A DNA stretch of 64,000 bases from Ariolimax columbianus (GCA_036924085.1 JAVGWX010000007.1:98047141-98111140); one strand, 5' to 3'. Counted from the stretch's first letter, positions 32,862-43,976 are shown. Notes: generated from the sequence alone by a model not told the origin. Numbers and translations are program-made.

Positions 32862-33592
32862 CTTTTGTTTCCTGAGGATTTGTCATTGTGGGTGCGTATG
32901 CACTGATTAGTGTTGCATGGCGCTATCCTATTAGGGGGAGACGCAGTGTAATCAGGCGGTCATTAATTCCTCTGGGCATGCTTGTGAGCTTGTCGACTAT
33001 GTTGGTCTTGATGGCAAAGCCAACTCCAGCTTCACGGCGTTCTTCTTTGCTGCGGCCGCTCCAGAAGAAAGTATAACCAGCGCCTTCTTCTGTGATCTGC
33101 CCTTCCTCTGCCAGTCGTGTCTCGCTCAGGGCAGCTATACAGATGTTGTATCTAGCCAGTTCCCTGGCGATCAGTGCTGTCCGTCGTTCGGGTCTGTTTG
33201 CTTTGGTGTTGTCCAGTAGCGTGCGGACATTCCATGTTGCAAGCGTGATGGGTAGTTTTCGTGATCGTTTTCTGCCTGTTCCGCCGCTGCAGTTTGGTGG
33301 CCCTGCCAGTTGCGAGCTGCTAGTTAGGGTGTGATCTGTAGGGTGATGTCGTGAGATGCGCAATGTGTTTATAGTGAGGGAGATGTGCACAGGATCTTCC
33401 TCACTCTCTCGTCCGGACACAACATGTTCTAGAGGCAAGACATTGTCAAGACTTCTAGTGAAGGGTTCGGATGCAGACAGTATGGTGTCAGCGTGTGCCT
33501 CATTTTCTCGGTAGCCCTTCCCTACTCTTTTATCGCTGGGGTGGAGTTTTGAGGTATCTGTTTCTGAGTGCATTTGTTTGTATATTCTTCTT
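32862..33592 (-). pseudogene. Inverted 5' segment: endonuclease N-terminal half
   Basis: The minus-strand frame encodes a Ser/His-rich leader, then LATWNVRTLLDN (first endonuclease motif), ALIARELARYNICIAALSET (catalytic Glu in SETR) and SGRSKEERREAGVGFAIKT. A TAG interrupts the frame after LPLIG at about 32922, then AYAPTMTNPQETKD follows. It ends at the 5' target duplication with CCTCAGGAAACAAAAG, which is repeated at the start of the direct segment. Confidence 0.92.
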
Positions 33593-36387
33593 CCTCAGGA
33601 AACAAAAGATAAGTTTTATGAGGACCTTGAGACGCTCATCGCTGCAGTCCCCAAATCTGACAAACTGGTCATCCTCGGTGATTTTAACGCTAGGGTTGGC
33701 ACAGACCATACAGCCTGGGAGGGGGCCATTGGCAGACATGGTATCGGAAAATGCGATAGTAACGGACTGCTCCTTCTGAGGACATGTGCCGCAAATGAAC
33801 TACTCATTACAAACACAGCTTTCCGACTTTCTGTCCGAAATAGAACCACATGGATGCACCCAAGGTCCCGCCACTGGCACCTCATTGACTACATTATCAT
33901 CACACGTAGGGATCGAGCGGATGCCATGGTAAGGAAGAGCATGTGTGGTGCAGAATGTTGGACCAACCATCGACTTGTCATTGCCAAGCTAAACTTCAAG
34001 ATCCAGCCCAAAATGCGCCCTCAGGGAAAGAAACCACCGAGGAGGCTAAATGTCTCTCAGCTGAAATACGAACCCACGAGAGGAGGCTTCCAGTAAGAGC
34101 TTGAGGGTAGACTATCTGAGCTTCGTTTTGAAAAGAACGACATCGAAGAGAACTGGGCATCATTGAGAAATACACTCTACGATACAGCTGTTAAACACAT
34201 TGGCCCACTCACGCGCAAGCATAAGGACTGGTTTGATGAGAACGATCTGGAAATACAGGGCCTTCTCGATGCAAAACATGAAGCGCACAGGGAATACCAG
34301 AGGGAGACGCCATCTCCGGCAGCAAAAGCTGCCTTCAATACTGCTCGCAAAGCTGTCCAGACCAGGCTTAGAGAGATGCAAGACTCCTGGCTCAGCGAAA
34401 GAGCTGACGAAATTGAGATGTTCGCCGAGCGTCATGACACCAAACGGTTTTACGAGGCACTGAAAGCTCTCTACGGCCCGTAGCCCTCTAGTAATACTCC
34501 AGTTCGCAGTGCGGATGGGGTACTGCTAACAGATAAGGTTCAGATTCTAGAAAGATGGGCAGACCACTTCTGCAAAATACTAAACCACCCATCGTCCATA
34601 AATGAAGAGGCCATCCGGCGAATGCCGCAGGTGGAACTGAACCTGGCGTTGGATGAAGTCATTACTGAGGAGGAAGTCAACAGGGCAATCAGTTCACTAT
34701 CTATAGGAAAAGCTCTAGGAGCTGATGCAATACCAGCAGAGGTATATAAGACAGCTGGCCCATCCCTCACCAGAAGGATCACTGAACTCTTCTGTCACAT
34801 GTGGGCTGAAGGAAAAATTCCGCAGGAGCTAAAGGACGCCTCAATCGTTCACCTGTACAAAAGAAAAGGCAACCGTCTGGAATGCGACAATCATCGTGGA
34901 ATATCGCTACTCTCCGTAGCAGGCAAGATCCTAGCTCGCTTACTGCTAAACAGGCTCAACAAACACCTTGAACAAAGCCACCACCTCCCAGAAAGCCAAT
35001 GTGGATTCAAAGCCGGAAAAGGAACAGTGGACATGATTTTTGCCGCTCGCCAAGTACAAGAGAAGTGTCGAGAACAAAATCAGGCCTTTACACCACATTT
35101 ATTGATTTGACAAAGGCATTTGATACAGTTAACAGAGGAGGGCTGTGGATGATAATGTCTAAGTTTGGCTGCCCCAACAAGTTCATAACAATGGTGAAAC
35201 AGCTACACGAAGGCATGTGTGCTCGTGTACTGGACAGCGGTGCAATCTCTAAAACGTTTCTAGTATCAAACGGAGTAAAACAAAGATGTGTACTCGCCCC
35301 GACTTTGTTCAGCATGATGTTCGCGGCCACGATGACAGACGCCTTCAGATCACTGGAGCTTGGAATATCCATAAAGTACCGCACAGATGGCAAACTACTC
35401 AATTCCAGAAGAATGAAGGCCAAAACCAAAGTGGCTGGCGACATAATCAGGGAACTTGTATTTGCTAACGACTGAGCTCTAATGAGCAACTCAGAACTGG
35501 ACATGCAGGTTGGAATGGACCAGTTCTCTGCCGCATGCAAAAATGTTGGCCTGACCATAAATGCCAAAAAAACAGAGGTCATGTACCAACCAGCACCAGG
35601 CATGCCGTACACAAAACCAGAGACTACAGTCAGCGGGCAGACGTTGAATGCCGTAGACAAATTCACATATCTGGGCAGCACGATGTCGAGATCTGTCAGC
35701 CTAGACGATGAGGTGGCAAGCAGAATAGCAAAGGCCAGCACAGCCTTTGGTAGAATGCGCTCGATGGTCTGGGCACGTCGTGGCATCAGCGTCAAGACCA
35801 AACTCAAAGTCTACCGTGCAACCATCATTCCAACCCTACTATACGCTTGCGAAAGCTGGACTGTATACTCTGGACATGCAAGGAGGTTAAACCACTTCCA
35901 CACAGGTTGCCTGAGGCGAATATTCCACATCCGATGGCAAGATCGTGTCACTGACATCGAAGTTCTCTCAAGGGCTAACATGCCCAGCATCCATGCACTG
36001 CTACAAAAAGCACGACTAGGATGGGCCAAAGAAGCTTCTCTACGGCGAGCTGAGAGAGGGATGGCGAGAGAGAGAGGGCGCCCAAAGAAACGTTTTAAAG
36101 ACGGTCTGAAGGACTCACTAAAAAGTTGCCAGATCAACATCGACACCTGGGAATGTCTTGCGCAAAACAGATCTGACTGGAGAAGCGCAGTCAAATTGGG
36201 TGTAGCTGCCGGTGAAGACGGCCGTGTTGTGAAAGCCCAGAGCAGACGCGAGACGCGGAAATCCCGAGCAGCGGGAACACCATCCCCTTCCACAAACCTC
36301 GTGTGCCCGATATGTAGCAGATGTTTTCGTGCTCGCATTGGCTTGTTCAGCCACATGCGCACCCACACCCAACAGGGAAATCTGTGA
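33593..36387 (+). pseudogene. Direct segment: endonuclease C-terminal half, RT and zinc-finger tail
   Basis: Starts CCTCAGGAAACAAAAGATAA and encodes VILGDFNARVGTDHTAWEG, DYIIITRRDRADA and ECWTNHRLV. The RT follows with SIGKALGADAIPAEVYKTAG, HRGISLLSVAGKILARLLLN, FIDLTKAFDTVNR, GVKQRCVLAPTLFS (PQG-type motif altered to KQR) and FAND-stop. The tail has KFTYLGSTMSRSVSLDDEVA, YACESWTVYSGHARRL, RPKKRFKDGLKDSLKSCQI and VCPICSRCFRARIGLFSHMR, ending at the TGA at 36385. Confidence 0.92.
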
Positions 36388-36446
36388 CAAGGATGATGTC
36401 GGCGGTCCTCATCGACAACGATGGACAGCTATTATCTTGGAGAGGT

Positions 36447-36504
36447 AAATCTCTTCTTAGTTTTTTTTCCTTCTCATATCACCGTTGTCGTTTCACTTCT
36501 CCGC
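36447..36504. promoter_or_regulatory. Displaced former upstream region of prpf39
   Basis: A unique 58-bp stretch between the right target duplication and the next LINE. Before the LINE insertion it joined 32848 directly. It is pyrimidine-rich on the plus strand (CTTCTTAGTTTTTTTTCC) with CpG-containing TCGTTTCACTTCTCCGCGTT. Whether it still drives prpf39 from 3.6 kb away cannot be told. Confidence 0.35.
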
Positions 36505-37570
36505 GTTGCTAGAGCTTCTTTTCACCCAGCATGATGTAGCTCTTCAAAGTACATCTCCACTTGCATCGGTCTGCAGCTTCGTCTTCCCATGATGCCAGAC
36601 TCATGCCAAGTGACTTCATGTTACGCTTACAGTTACACACACTTTTGAACCTCAGCAGTGGTCGGCCGACTGTTCTTTTGCCATCCACCAACTGTCCATA
36701 GAGGATATGTTTGGGTATGTGACCATCTTCCGTGCGACGAATATGACCAATCCATCGTATAGTCTTCGATGTTGTTGCTGAATGACCACAATGAGTAGGA
36801 TGACTATTTTCTGCATCCTGAAAAGAACGTTAAGTGGCGGGTCGTTGTAGCTTTTCTCACATCCCGAGCGTGTTCATGAAGGTAGACCGGGGCTCTCCAG
36901 GCAGTGGTCATATGATTGGCTTCATCTGCGTGTCGCTCACTACTATGAGGATCACGTTTGTCCACCCCCTCGCTAGCCAGGCTGCCATGAAAACAGTCCG
37001 TTTCCAGGGAGGACTACGGGGAAGTTGAGGTGAGGATCTTGGCCAGTATATTTTGTCTGACCCTGACTAACATGTCTGATCAGTATGTTTTGCGTGACCA
37101 GACATTAATCTTTTATCTCTCTTCGCTGCCTAAGGATAGTGTACTTGATTTGGAGACCGATGCAGGAGTGTACAACTGCATTTGCCACTATGTCCTACCA
37201 TGTAATTCCAAGAATGGATAGTAGGCACCGTAGATGGAAGGTGCTAAGCCTGTTCTCTTGTTCGGCATAGGTTGCCAAAGTTTCGCTACTATATAGGAGT
37301 GTGCTGGTGACACATGCATTGTAACCCTTGGTGTTAGTTTGAATTATAACTTTCTGGTTTTCCCAATAACGCGTTATGGGACGAGCAAATGTAGTAGTAG
37401 TTTTGCGACTTTCTATTTCTGGGTCCAGAGAGAACCTGTTGATGAGGGACTCCAGATATGTAAATTGATGCACATCAGCCAATTCATAATTATGGATATT
37501 TCCTGTACTTCCTGTACCAGCACATTTGTTTTAATGTGAGACCAAAATCTTTGCACGCATAGAAGAAGAG
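36505..37570 (-). mobile_element. LINE RT C-terminal part, split by a family C element
   Basis: Minus-strand frames encode KTNVLVQEVQE, QFTYLESLINRFSLDPEIES, TLLYSSETLATYAEQENRL, CLLSILGITW and, across the insertion, IRWIGHIRRTEDGHIPKHIL, GRPLLRFKSVCNCKRNMKSL and MLGEKKL-stop. It is related to but distinct from the 32.9-36.4 kb LINE. The break falls between RQRR and IRWIGH. CGAAGA is present on both sides of the inserted element. Confidence 0.82.
36775..37112 (+). mobile_element. Family C short dispersed element, nested in a LINE
   Basis: Runs from GATGTTGTTGCTGAATGACC to GTGACCAGACATTAATC. It precisely interrupts the coding sequence of the surrounding minus-strand LINE, so both edges are defined by the resumed LINE protein. 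Confidence 0.85.
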
Positions 37571-37689
37571 ATCTATCAAGCTGAGAAAGTTGTTGCTGAC
37601 TACAGGTGACAATTGCAGAGTAGCTCCCCCTGTGAAAAGAAAGTCCCTGGCGGGGACCACTTTTATCTCCGTTTGAACTTTGTAAGGTC

Positions 37690-38140
37690 AAGCAGCATGG
37701 TCCGACCAAGTCCAATATAGTGAAATGTCTCATGCAGCACAGGCGATTCTATGTCACTTTAGGAAAAAAGAACCAAACAAATGGCGAAACCAAAACAACG
37801 GCCTGGCACAAGGAAGTGTCCTAGCACCCAAATATATAACATACATACTAATGACCAACCCATGGACACATACACAAGAAAATTCATTTACGCCCCAGAA
37901 AAAAGGGGTTGATGGAGTTGAAAACAAACTATTAAAGTATCTCAATGCCCTTGCAGAATATTACCACGAGAATCATCTTAAACCAAATCCCAGTAAAACC
38001 CAGGTATGTGTTTACCACCTCATAAACAAAGAGGCAAAAAGAAAACTTAAGATTAGGTGGCAAGGGCAGGAGCTTTAAAACTGCACGGCTTCCAAATATC
38101 TAGGCGTAAAGTTGGGGCCTACTCTGTGGGGCCACACTCT
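37690..38140 (+). mobile_element. Jockey-like LINE, left part (RT)
   Basis: Encodes RRFYVTLGKKR, NGLAQGSVLAPKY (RT motif with QGSVLAP), LAEYYHENHLKPNPSKTQVC, AKRKLKIRWQGQEL and SKYLGVKL. The ADD box is lost in a short deletion. The protein resumes at 40455 with RALSYVTHCQETK, so a second LINE (38.14-40.45 kb) inserted here. Confidence 0.78.
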
Positions 38141-40454
38141 GGAGAAGCAAGGAACGACGCAGATGACAGACTGTCCATTTTTTGTTAGTCGAATTGACTG
38201 TTCCACTGTAACAGCTTTTTCCAGAAGTCCACCAACAAGAGGTACACACATAAGGACCCAGTAGACTTCATCGTCATGAAATTGACGATATGTTGTCCAA
38301 TCGTAGATCGGCAACCGATGTCTCATTGATTGGTTCCTTCTACAATGGAAGCGACCATCGTCTTCTCCGTGTCTGTTTCCATTCGATCTAAAACTTGTAA
38401 AGTTCCAGGAGCAGCGATCATATCGGGGTCTAGAGACGCTAATCAACCCCTCTATTGCTACCACCTTCATAGCTAGCAAGCAACTTGGAGCTTCTATCGA
38501 CACCGACATCGATGCTGACTATGCAAATTTGATTGAAACAATCACATCCATTTCAAAAGCAGCCAGTCTCCCAGCACCCACTCACACCACAAATTGCATT
38601 TGACCTGATACTCAAGGTTTGCTAGAGAAGTGACATAAGATGGCTCGTTCTCCAGTCAACCACACAGCCTTCACTATCCTAAGCAAGATCTGCCGTCAAA
38701 AACTCAAAGAAGATCATGAAAACTTTGCCCGCGAACGTCTCCCGAAAACTGCTGAATATTGGCGCAGCATCAAATTAGCTACTCATAGCCTTGCTGAACA
38801 CCGCAAAATCATTCCTTATCTGAAAGCTTCCGATGGGTCTCGCACAACGTCAAAGTTAGGCATGGGGTCAATAATGAAAGCATACTTTAGCAACCTGTTC
38901 AGATAACCAAAACCCCCTCTAAATGCCCTCCCATCCACTTTACTCCCTCTTCCATGCTTTATGTCCTCAGAAATTTGCCATGCTATCGAGTCAATGCCAT
39001 CTGGAAAATCCCCAGGTGAAGATGGCATCACTGCAGAGGTCATCCAGGCTTGCAGTCTACCCCTTTACCAAGCCATAGCTCATCGTTTTACACGTTATCT
39101 TTATTCGCGAGGAACACCTGCTGCCCGGCACAACTCGAGGACAACACTCTTACACAGAAAGGGAGACAAAGGAATCTTGGAAACTATCGCCCAATTACTC
39201 TCCTCCCGGTCACTTACAAGCTGTTTACAAAATGCATCCTTGCCAAAGTTCACACCACTCTCGAAGAATTATTATTGCAACCAGTTGAACAGGCAGGGTT
39301 TTGACGTTCGCACAGCACAATGGACCATATTTCAACCTGCTGCCGCCTTATTGAGGCAGCCCGAGAGTTCCAGATGCTCTTGATATTCACCTTCATCAAC
39401 TATAAAGTCTTTTGATTCGATAGAACCACATTTTGTCTGGCATTCACTGTTGGAACAAGGTGTGGATCCGGGTTACATCATAATTCTCACCAACAGTTAT
39501 ACGAGCTGCACTACCACATTTCATCCCTCCCGACGTCCAATTGTGGTACAAATTCAAAAGGGAGTCCGCCAGGGCGATCCTATCTCATCGAACCTCTTCT
39601 CCGCATATTTGGAATCAGTCATTAGCCGATGCATCTGGGACACCTTTGTCATCCGTATTGACCATAGAAGCCTCAATCATCTTCGATTTGCTGATGACAT
39701 AGTTCTCATCACATCGTCAGCAGCAGAGGCCAACCAAATGATGCAGGTACTCGATAGAGAGAGCAAGAAAGCGGGTCTGGAGATGAATGTCTTGAAGACC
39801 AAAGTGTTGCTCAATCGCTTTGACAATTGTGATCCAGTCTTCCTTGGCGATGTACGATTAGAGGATATCAACGAGTACATCTATCTTGGGAACTTTCTCA
39901 ATATGGAACCTGAACTGACAAGCCTTTTCGTCTATTAACACGGTCCTGGACGGATGGCATGACCAGGACCTACGATCCTCCCTTTTCAATACCACTGTAC
40001 TCCCTGCGATGTGCTACGGTGCTGAGACGTGGACACTAATAAAATCATTAGAAGACAAATTGAAAGTGGCCCAAGTCTCCCTTGAGAGACGCTTGGTCGT
40101 AATCACTCTCCGGGACCAAAGTATACAAGATCTCTACAATTCTGACATAAGACGATTGTCCCCGGTGAAGGATGCGGTAATCCATGCAGACAAGGCAAAA
40201 CATAATGGGGCAGGTCACATGTTACGACGAAACTATGGTCGATGGAGCACAACGACAGCAGTCTGGTACCCCTGAGGTAAAAAGAGACCGCGGGAAAGAC
40301 CTCCAATGTGTTGGTCTGACGTCCTTACTGTACGCTGTAACATCCGAGATGACATTAGAGGAGCACTTACCACGTACTGTACTTCCTTGGCCCAAGACAG
40401 GGTCAGCTGGAGATAAAGTTGGGACCTGCAGCTACGCTGAGAAATGGGTCATCA
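38141..40454 (+). mobile_element. RTE-like LINE inserted in another LINE
   Basis: Frames show HEIDDMLSNRRSATDVSLIG and NGSDHRLLRVCF (endonuclease C-terminus with the SDH motif), KSPGEDGITAEVIQA, LGNYRPITLLPVTYKLFTKC, FINYKVFDSIE, GVRQGDPISSNLFSAYLESV and LRFADDIVLITSSAAEAN. Then come KYLGN-like EYIYLGNFLN and CYGAETWTLIKSLEDKL, and near the end NIRDDIRGAL. The FADD box is intact, but at least four frameshifts and several stops break the frame. The 5' endonuclease half is absent. Confidence 0.8.
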
Positions 40455-41130
40455 AGATCAAAGTGGGACCGTGCATTGTCCTATGTGACACACTGTCAAG
40501 AAACAAAGCGTTTATACACGCAAGAAATAATATCATCGGAAAACTGAACGGCACAACATGGGGGGCATATACATCAGTCCTTTAGACATCGTTAATTTGC
40601 TGTGCTTTTCCATAGCTGAATATGCTGCACTAGTCTGGAAAATCTCTTCCCACGCGAAACTAGTTGACACAGTAATAAATGAGGTGGGTTAGTTGATAGT
40701 ATCAGGATGTCTAAAATTCACCCCCATCAATAAAATATACTCCATAATTGGCATAGCACCAGCCGTGATCCGAAGAAGCGTCGCAGCACTAATGGAATGA
40801 GAAAAGCAGGAACATAACCCAAGACAACCAATGTTTGGACATCAGGTACAGAGCACAAGACTCAAATCCAGACATAGCTTACTAAAATCAATAACAAAGC
40901 CAATACAGACACGCCCTGAAAGCCGCAGTATCGAGCGATGGCACGAATTGATGCAGGCCTCAGAGATAGAAATTTGAGAGAAACCTGCACCCGGACATCA
41001 TCTACCATACACACAATGGAAGTCGCTGAACAAACTCCTAACTGGTGTATTACGGTGCACAAGGAATATGAAACGATAGGGATACACGAATGATAACAAA
41101 TATGACTGTGGCGCAATACATGACCCTGAC
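40455..41130 (+). mobile_element. Jockey-like LINE, right part (post-RT)
   Basis: Resumes the 37.69-38.14 kb element: ALSYVTHCQETK, NNIIGKLNGTTWGAYTSVL and, after frameshifts, a degenerate tail around IAEYAALVW-like and SGCLKFTPINKIY-like sequences. Stops are frequent. Confidence 0.7.
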
Positions 41131-41134
41131 CACC

Positions 41135-41455
41135 TGTTAAATATCTGAGCTCGATTGTCACTGACGAAGGATCAAAATATGAGGTGTTGGCCAGAATAAC
41201 ACATACAATAGCGGGGCTTGAACAGCTTAACAAAATCTGGCAAGATGAACGGTTAGCAATATGTACGAAAATCATATTAATGCGTACGTACATTTATCCT
41301 ATCAATATTCCTCCATGCTTCTAAAACATAGACAATTACAGCTGACCTGTAGTAGAGAATACAGGCCATGGAGATGAGATGTTTCCGAATACTTCTAAAC
41401 GTCACGTACAAAGATCGAGTTACAAATGAGGAAATACTAGAAAGAATTACAACAG
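41135..41455 (+). mobile_element. LINE RT C-terminal part, left of a nested CR1-like element
   Basis: Encodes [60 protein letters not shown] and NEEILERITT. It continues at 42852 with EPFEDLL-like sequence. The same family is at 15.22-15.94 kb without the interruption. Confidence 0.82.
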
Positions 41456-42851
41456 TAAGTGATCCCCTTATTCAAAAAAGGCAAAAAATCAGATCCAGCA
41501 AATTATAGACCGGTGAGTTTAACGAGCATAGTCTGTAAACTGTTAGAGTCAATAATCAAAGAAAACATTGTAATGCATTTAGACAAATTTAATCTAATTA
41601 GAAATAGTCAGCATGGGTTTACTAGAGGGAGATCATGCTTAACAAATCTATTAGAATTCATGGAGGAGGTTACTAAAATCATAGATAAAGGGGAGCCAGT
41701 GGACGTTATTTATCTAGACTTTGCAAAGGCCTTTGATAGAGTACCTCATCAAAGCTTATTTCGAAAGTTAAAATCACATGGAATAGGTGGGGAAGTTGCC
41801 AAATGGATTGAAAATTGGTTAACGGGAAGAAGGCAGAGAGTGGGCATAAATAAGGAGTACTCTGAGTGGTGTGAAGTAAAAAGTGGTGTGCCACAGGGCT
41901 CGGTTTTGGGATCAATTTTGTTCTTGATATATATAAATGATTTGAACATTGATATGAGATCCATGATTGCAAAAATTGCCGATGACACAAAACTATGCAG
42001 TAGTGTCTCATCTAAAGAGGAAGTGGATATATTGATGTCGGATTTAGATAAAATTCGAGAATGGTCTGTAAGCTGGCAAATGGAGTTTAATGTAGATAAA
42101 TGTACAGTCATCCACATGGGTAGATCCAATATGGAACATAATTACAGAATGGGAGAAAACAATATTAGAAAGATAGATAAAGAAAGGGACCTATGGGTTA
42201 TAATAGATCATACAGGAAAGGTGAGGGAGCAAGTTAAGGTAGCAGTGAAAAAGGCAAATGTAATGTTAGGTATGATAAAAAGAAATATTAAACATAGGAG
42301 CAAGGAAGTGATCGTCAAACTGTATAAAGCTTTAGTTAGACCTAGATTGGAGTACTGTGTACAGGTGTGGAGTCCTTATCATAAAGGGGATATAAACATG
42401 CTGGAAAGAATTCAAAAAAGAGCAACAAAGATGATAGTGGGATTCCAGAATTACAGTTATGAGGAACGACTCAGAAAAACCGGCCTACAGTGTCTCGAAG
42501 AGAGAAGAATTCGTGGTGACTTAATACAGGTTTATAAGATGATCAGAGGAATGGATAAATAAGACTATAACAAGTTTTTTAAAATTCAGCCACCTACAAT
42601 AACACGACGGCATAGCTACAAGCTGACTAAAGAGAGGTCCAGATTAGATATTAGGAAATATTTTTTTAGTCAGAGAGTTGTGTCTGCTTGGAATGCATTG
42701 CCAGGGAAGGTAGTGGAGGCAGGGACAGTTAATGCGTTTAAGAATAAACTGGATGCGCATAGCTTTTAGAGCACGGTGATGTAAATGTAACTGGTTGTAT
42801 ACAGACTCTGCAGGGTATTCTAAACCAGTATAAAGACGTTAAGTTAAGTTA
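41456..42851 (+). mobile_element. CR1-like LINE, 5' truncated, nested
   Basis: A 1.4-kb element holding RT from its third conserved block to the 3' end. It ends with TTAAGTTAAGTTAT, a short repeated tail. It interrupts a LINE between ERITTV and EPFEDLL. A clear target-site duplication is not visible. A diverged 3' fragment of the same family is at 55.93-56.16 kb. Confidence 0.85.
41459..42769 (+). pseudogene. CR1-like reverse transcriptase, one in-frame stop
   Basis: Open for 367 codons. It encodes PANYRPVSLTSIVCKLLESI, NSQHGFTRGRSCLTNLLEF, VIYLDFAKAFDRVPHQ, SGVPQGSVLGSILFLIYIND, AKIADDTKLCS (ADD catalytic box intact), NVDKCTVIHMG and RPRLEYCVQVWSPY. A TAA at 42560 is the only break. In the same frame the thumb/tail continues to SRLDIRKYFFSQRVVSAWNA and ends at the TAG at 42767. 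The start at 41459 is a GTG at the truncation edge, not a true start. This is the best preserved RT in the window together with the one at 45.2 kb. Confidence 0.88.
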
Positions 42852-43140
42852 TAGCCTTTTGAAGACCTTTTGTCAGCTGTTAAAAGAAGGAAACTCGTTT
42901 GGTACGGTCACTTATTGAGATGAAATGGTCTTGCAAATATGATCCTGCATGGAAAAGTGCAAGGCAGACGACAAAGAGCCCGCCCCAAAAGAGGCGGGAG
43001 GACAACATAAAAGAATGGATTAATCTCCAACCAGAGGAGGCACAAGGAGCGACCGCTGACAGAGACGGATGGCATGGGGTTGTGAGAATGTCTTTATGTG
43101 TGCCCCAACGACTTCACCCGTTACAGAATGACCTGATGTC
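42852..43140 (+). mobile_element. LINE C-terminal part, right of the nested CR1-like element
   Basis: Continues the 41135-41455 piece: a degenerate EDLLSAVKRRKLVWYGHLLR (frameshifted), GKVQGRRQRARPKRGG and RRHKERPLTETDGMGL. It matches 15.63-15.93 kb in the same order. Confidence 0.8.
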
Positions 43141-43177
43141 TAATTTCATATTCTGTGGAGACTTCCGTATATGGGAT

Positions 43178-43555
43178 CAAGATGCTGAGCAGCGCATGAG
43201 CTGCAGTGGTCAGCGACCCATAACTGACTGCTAGCATCAGGGCCAGCGAACCAGAGCCGCCAAGACCCTTCTACATCTCCACGTGGTGATCCTGGATAAC
43301 AGGCTGCAGCAGGGCAGACTGGCTAAGGAGAAGGGATCGAAGAGGGAATGCTAACCCGGTACTCAAAAAATGATTGCTGAAGTCGGATGTGTTGGACCGA
43401 AAGGTGCAAATATCGCAGTGAAGCTGTAAACTATGACACAACGCATTCTGTTCTCTGGACTACATTCTGGTACTTAGGCCCTTTCAGGGATTGGTAGCAG
43501 GAGATTAAGAACGAACGAAGTCAAGCCAAGCCAAATCAAAAGAAAGATCAACCAG
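43178..43555 (+). mobile_element. Family B SINE-like element
   Basis: A full copy starting CAAGATGCTGAGCAGCGCAT and ending GAACGAACGAAGTCAAGCCA. High similarity to the 863-1201 and 10985-11338 copies. Confidence 0.85.
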
Positions 43556-43689
43556 ATCAAACTAAAACAAATATACTTATTTCAATACTTGGGCACTCAC
43601 ATCAGTTCTGATTGGAGATGCACTTATGAAATTAAGAACATAGTACCCGAGGCAAAATCCCTCATTGATCTATTTTCACTTAACGAGAC

Positions 43690-43870
43690 CACACGAATGC
43701 AGCCTGTTTTCAGGGCCATTAACTTGGAGGCGGAATAAGGTCTTGGTCAGTTACGGGTCACTGACCCTGACGCAAGCAGTCAACTATGTACGCTGGCTGC
43801 TGTCCACTCATTCCTTGATGCGTCTTCGGTCCCATCGTGACCCATTAACCTACTCAACATAATGTCGACT
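43690..43870 (-). mobile_element. Possible family B partial copy
   Basis: The plus strand reads TCAGTTACGGGTCACTGACC then CTGACGCAAGCAGTCAACTA. This resembles the family B head in reverse, but it is diverged. Confidence 0.4.
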
Positions 43871-43976
43871 GCTACCTTCCATGTGTGTAATAAACACCTT
43901 TGGAGCATTGACTTTCTTATAACACATCATTGTTTCTGTCAATAAGATTTGTAACATTCTTCTGTTAAACCCTATC

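Larger units (their letters stand above)
32862..36432 (+). mobile_element. LINE with twin-primed 5' inversion, inserted upstream of prpf39
   Basis: A 3.57-kb non-LTR retrotransposon flanked by a 14-bp duplication, TATCTTGGAGAGGT (32848-32861 and 36433-36446). The 5' part (32862-33592) is inverted. The rest (33593-36432) is in direct orientation. Domains are the exonuclease-endonuclease-phosphatase endonuclease (split by the inversion), a linker, RT, and a C2H2-like tail. The element is dead: the endonuclease DH motif is NH (ECWTNHRLV), the RT FADD box is FAND followed by a stop, in-frame stops lie at about 34095 and 34480, and there is a frameshift near 35090. The 3' end is CGATGGACAGCTAT, without a poly(A) tail. 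Clade not assigned. Confidence 0.93.

Noticed and set aside
32923..33573. An independent minus-strand gene with an endonuclease domain
   Set aside because: It is the inverted 5' half of the LINE. Its missing second half continues on the plus strand at 33593, and the shared target duplication encloses both.
35088..35807. A 239-codon minus-strand frame
   Set aside because: A shadow of the plus-strand RT of the 33-36 kb LINE. It has no family resemblance of its own.
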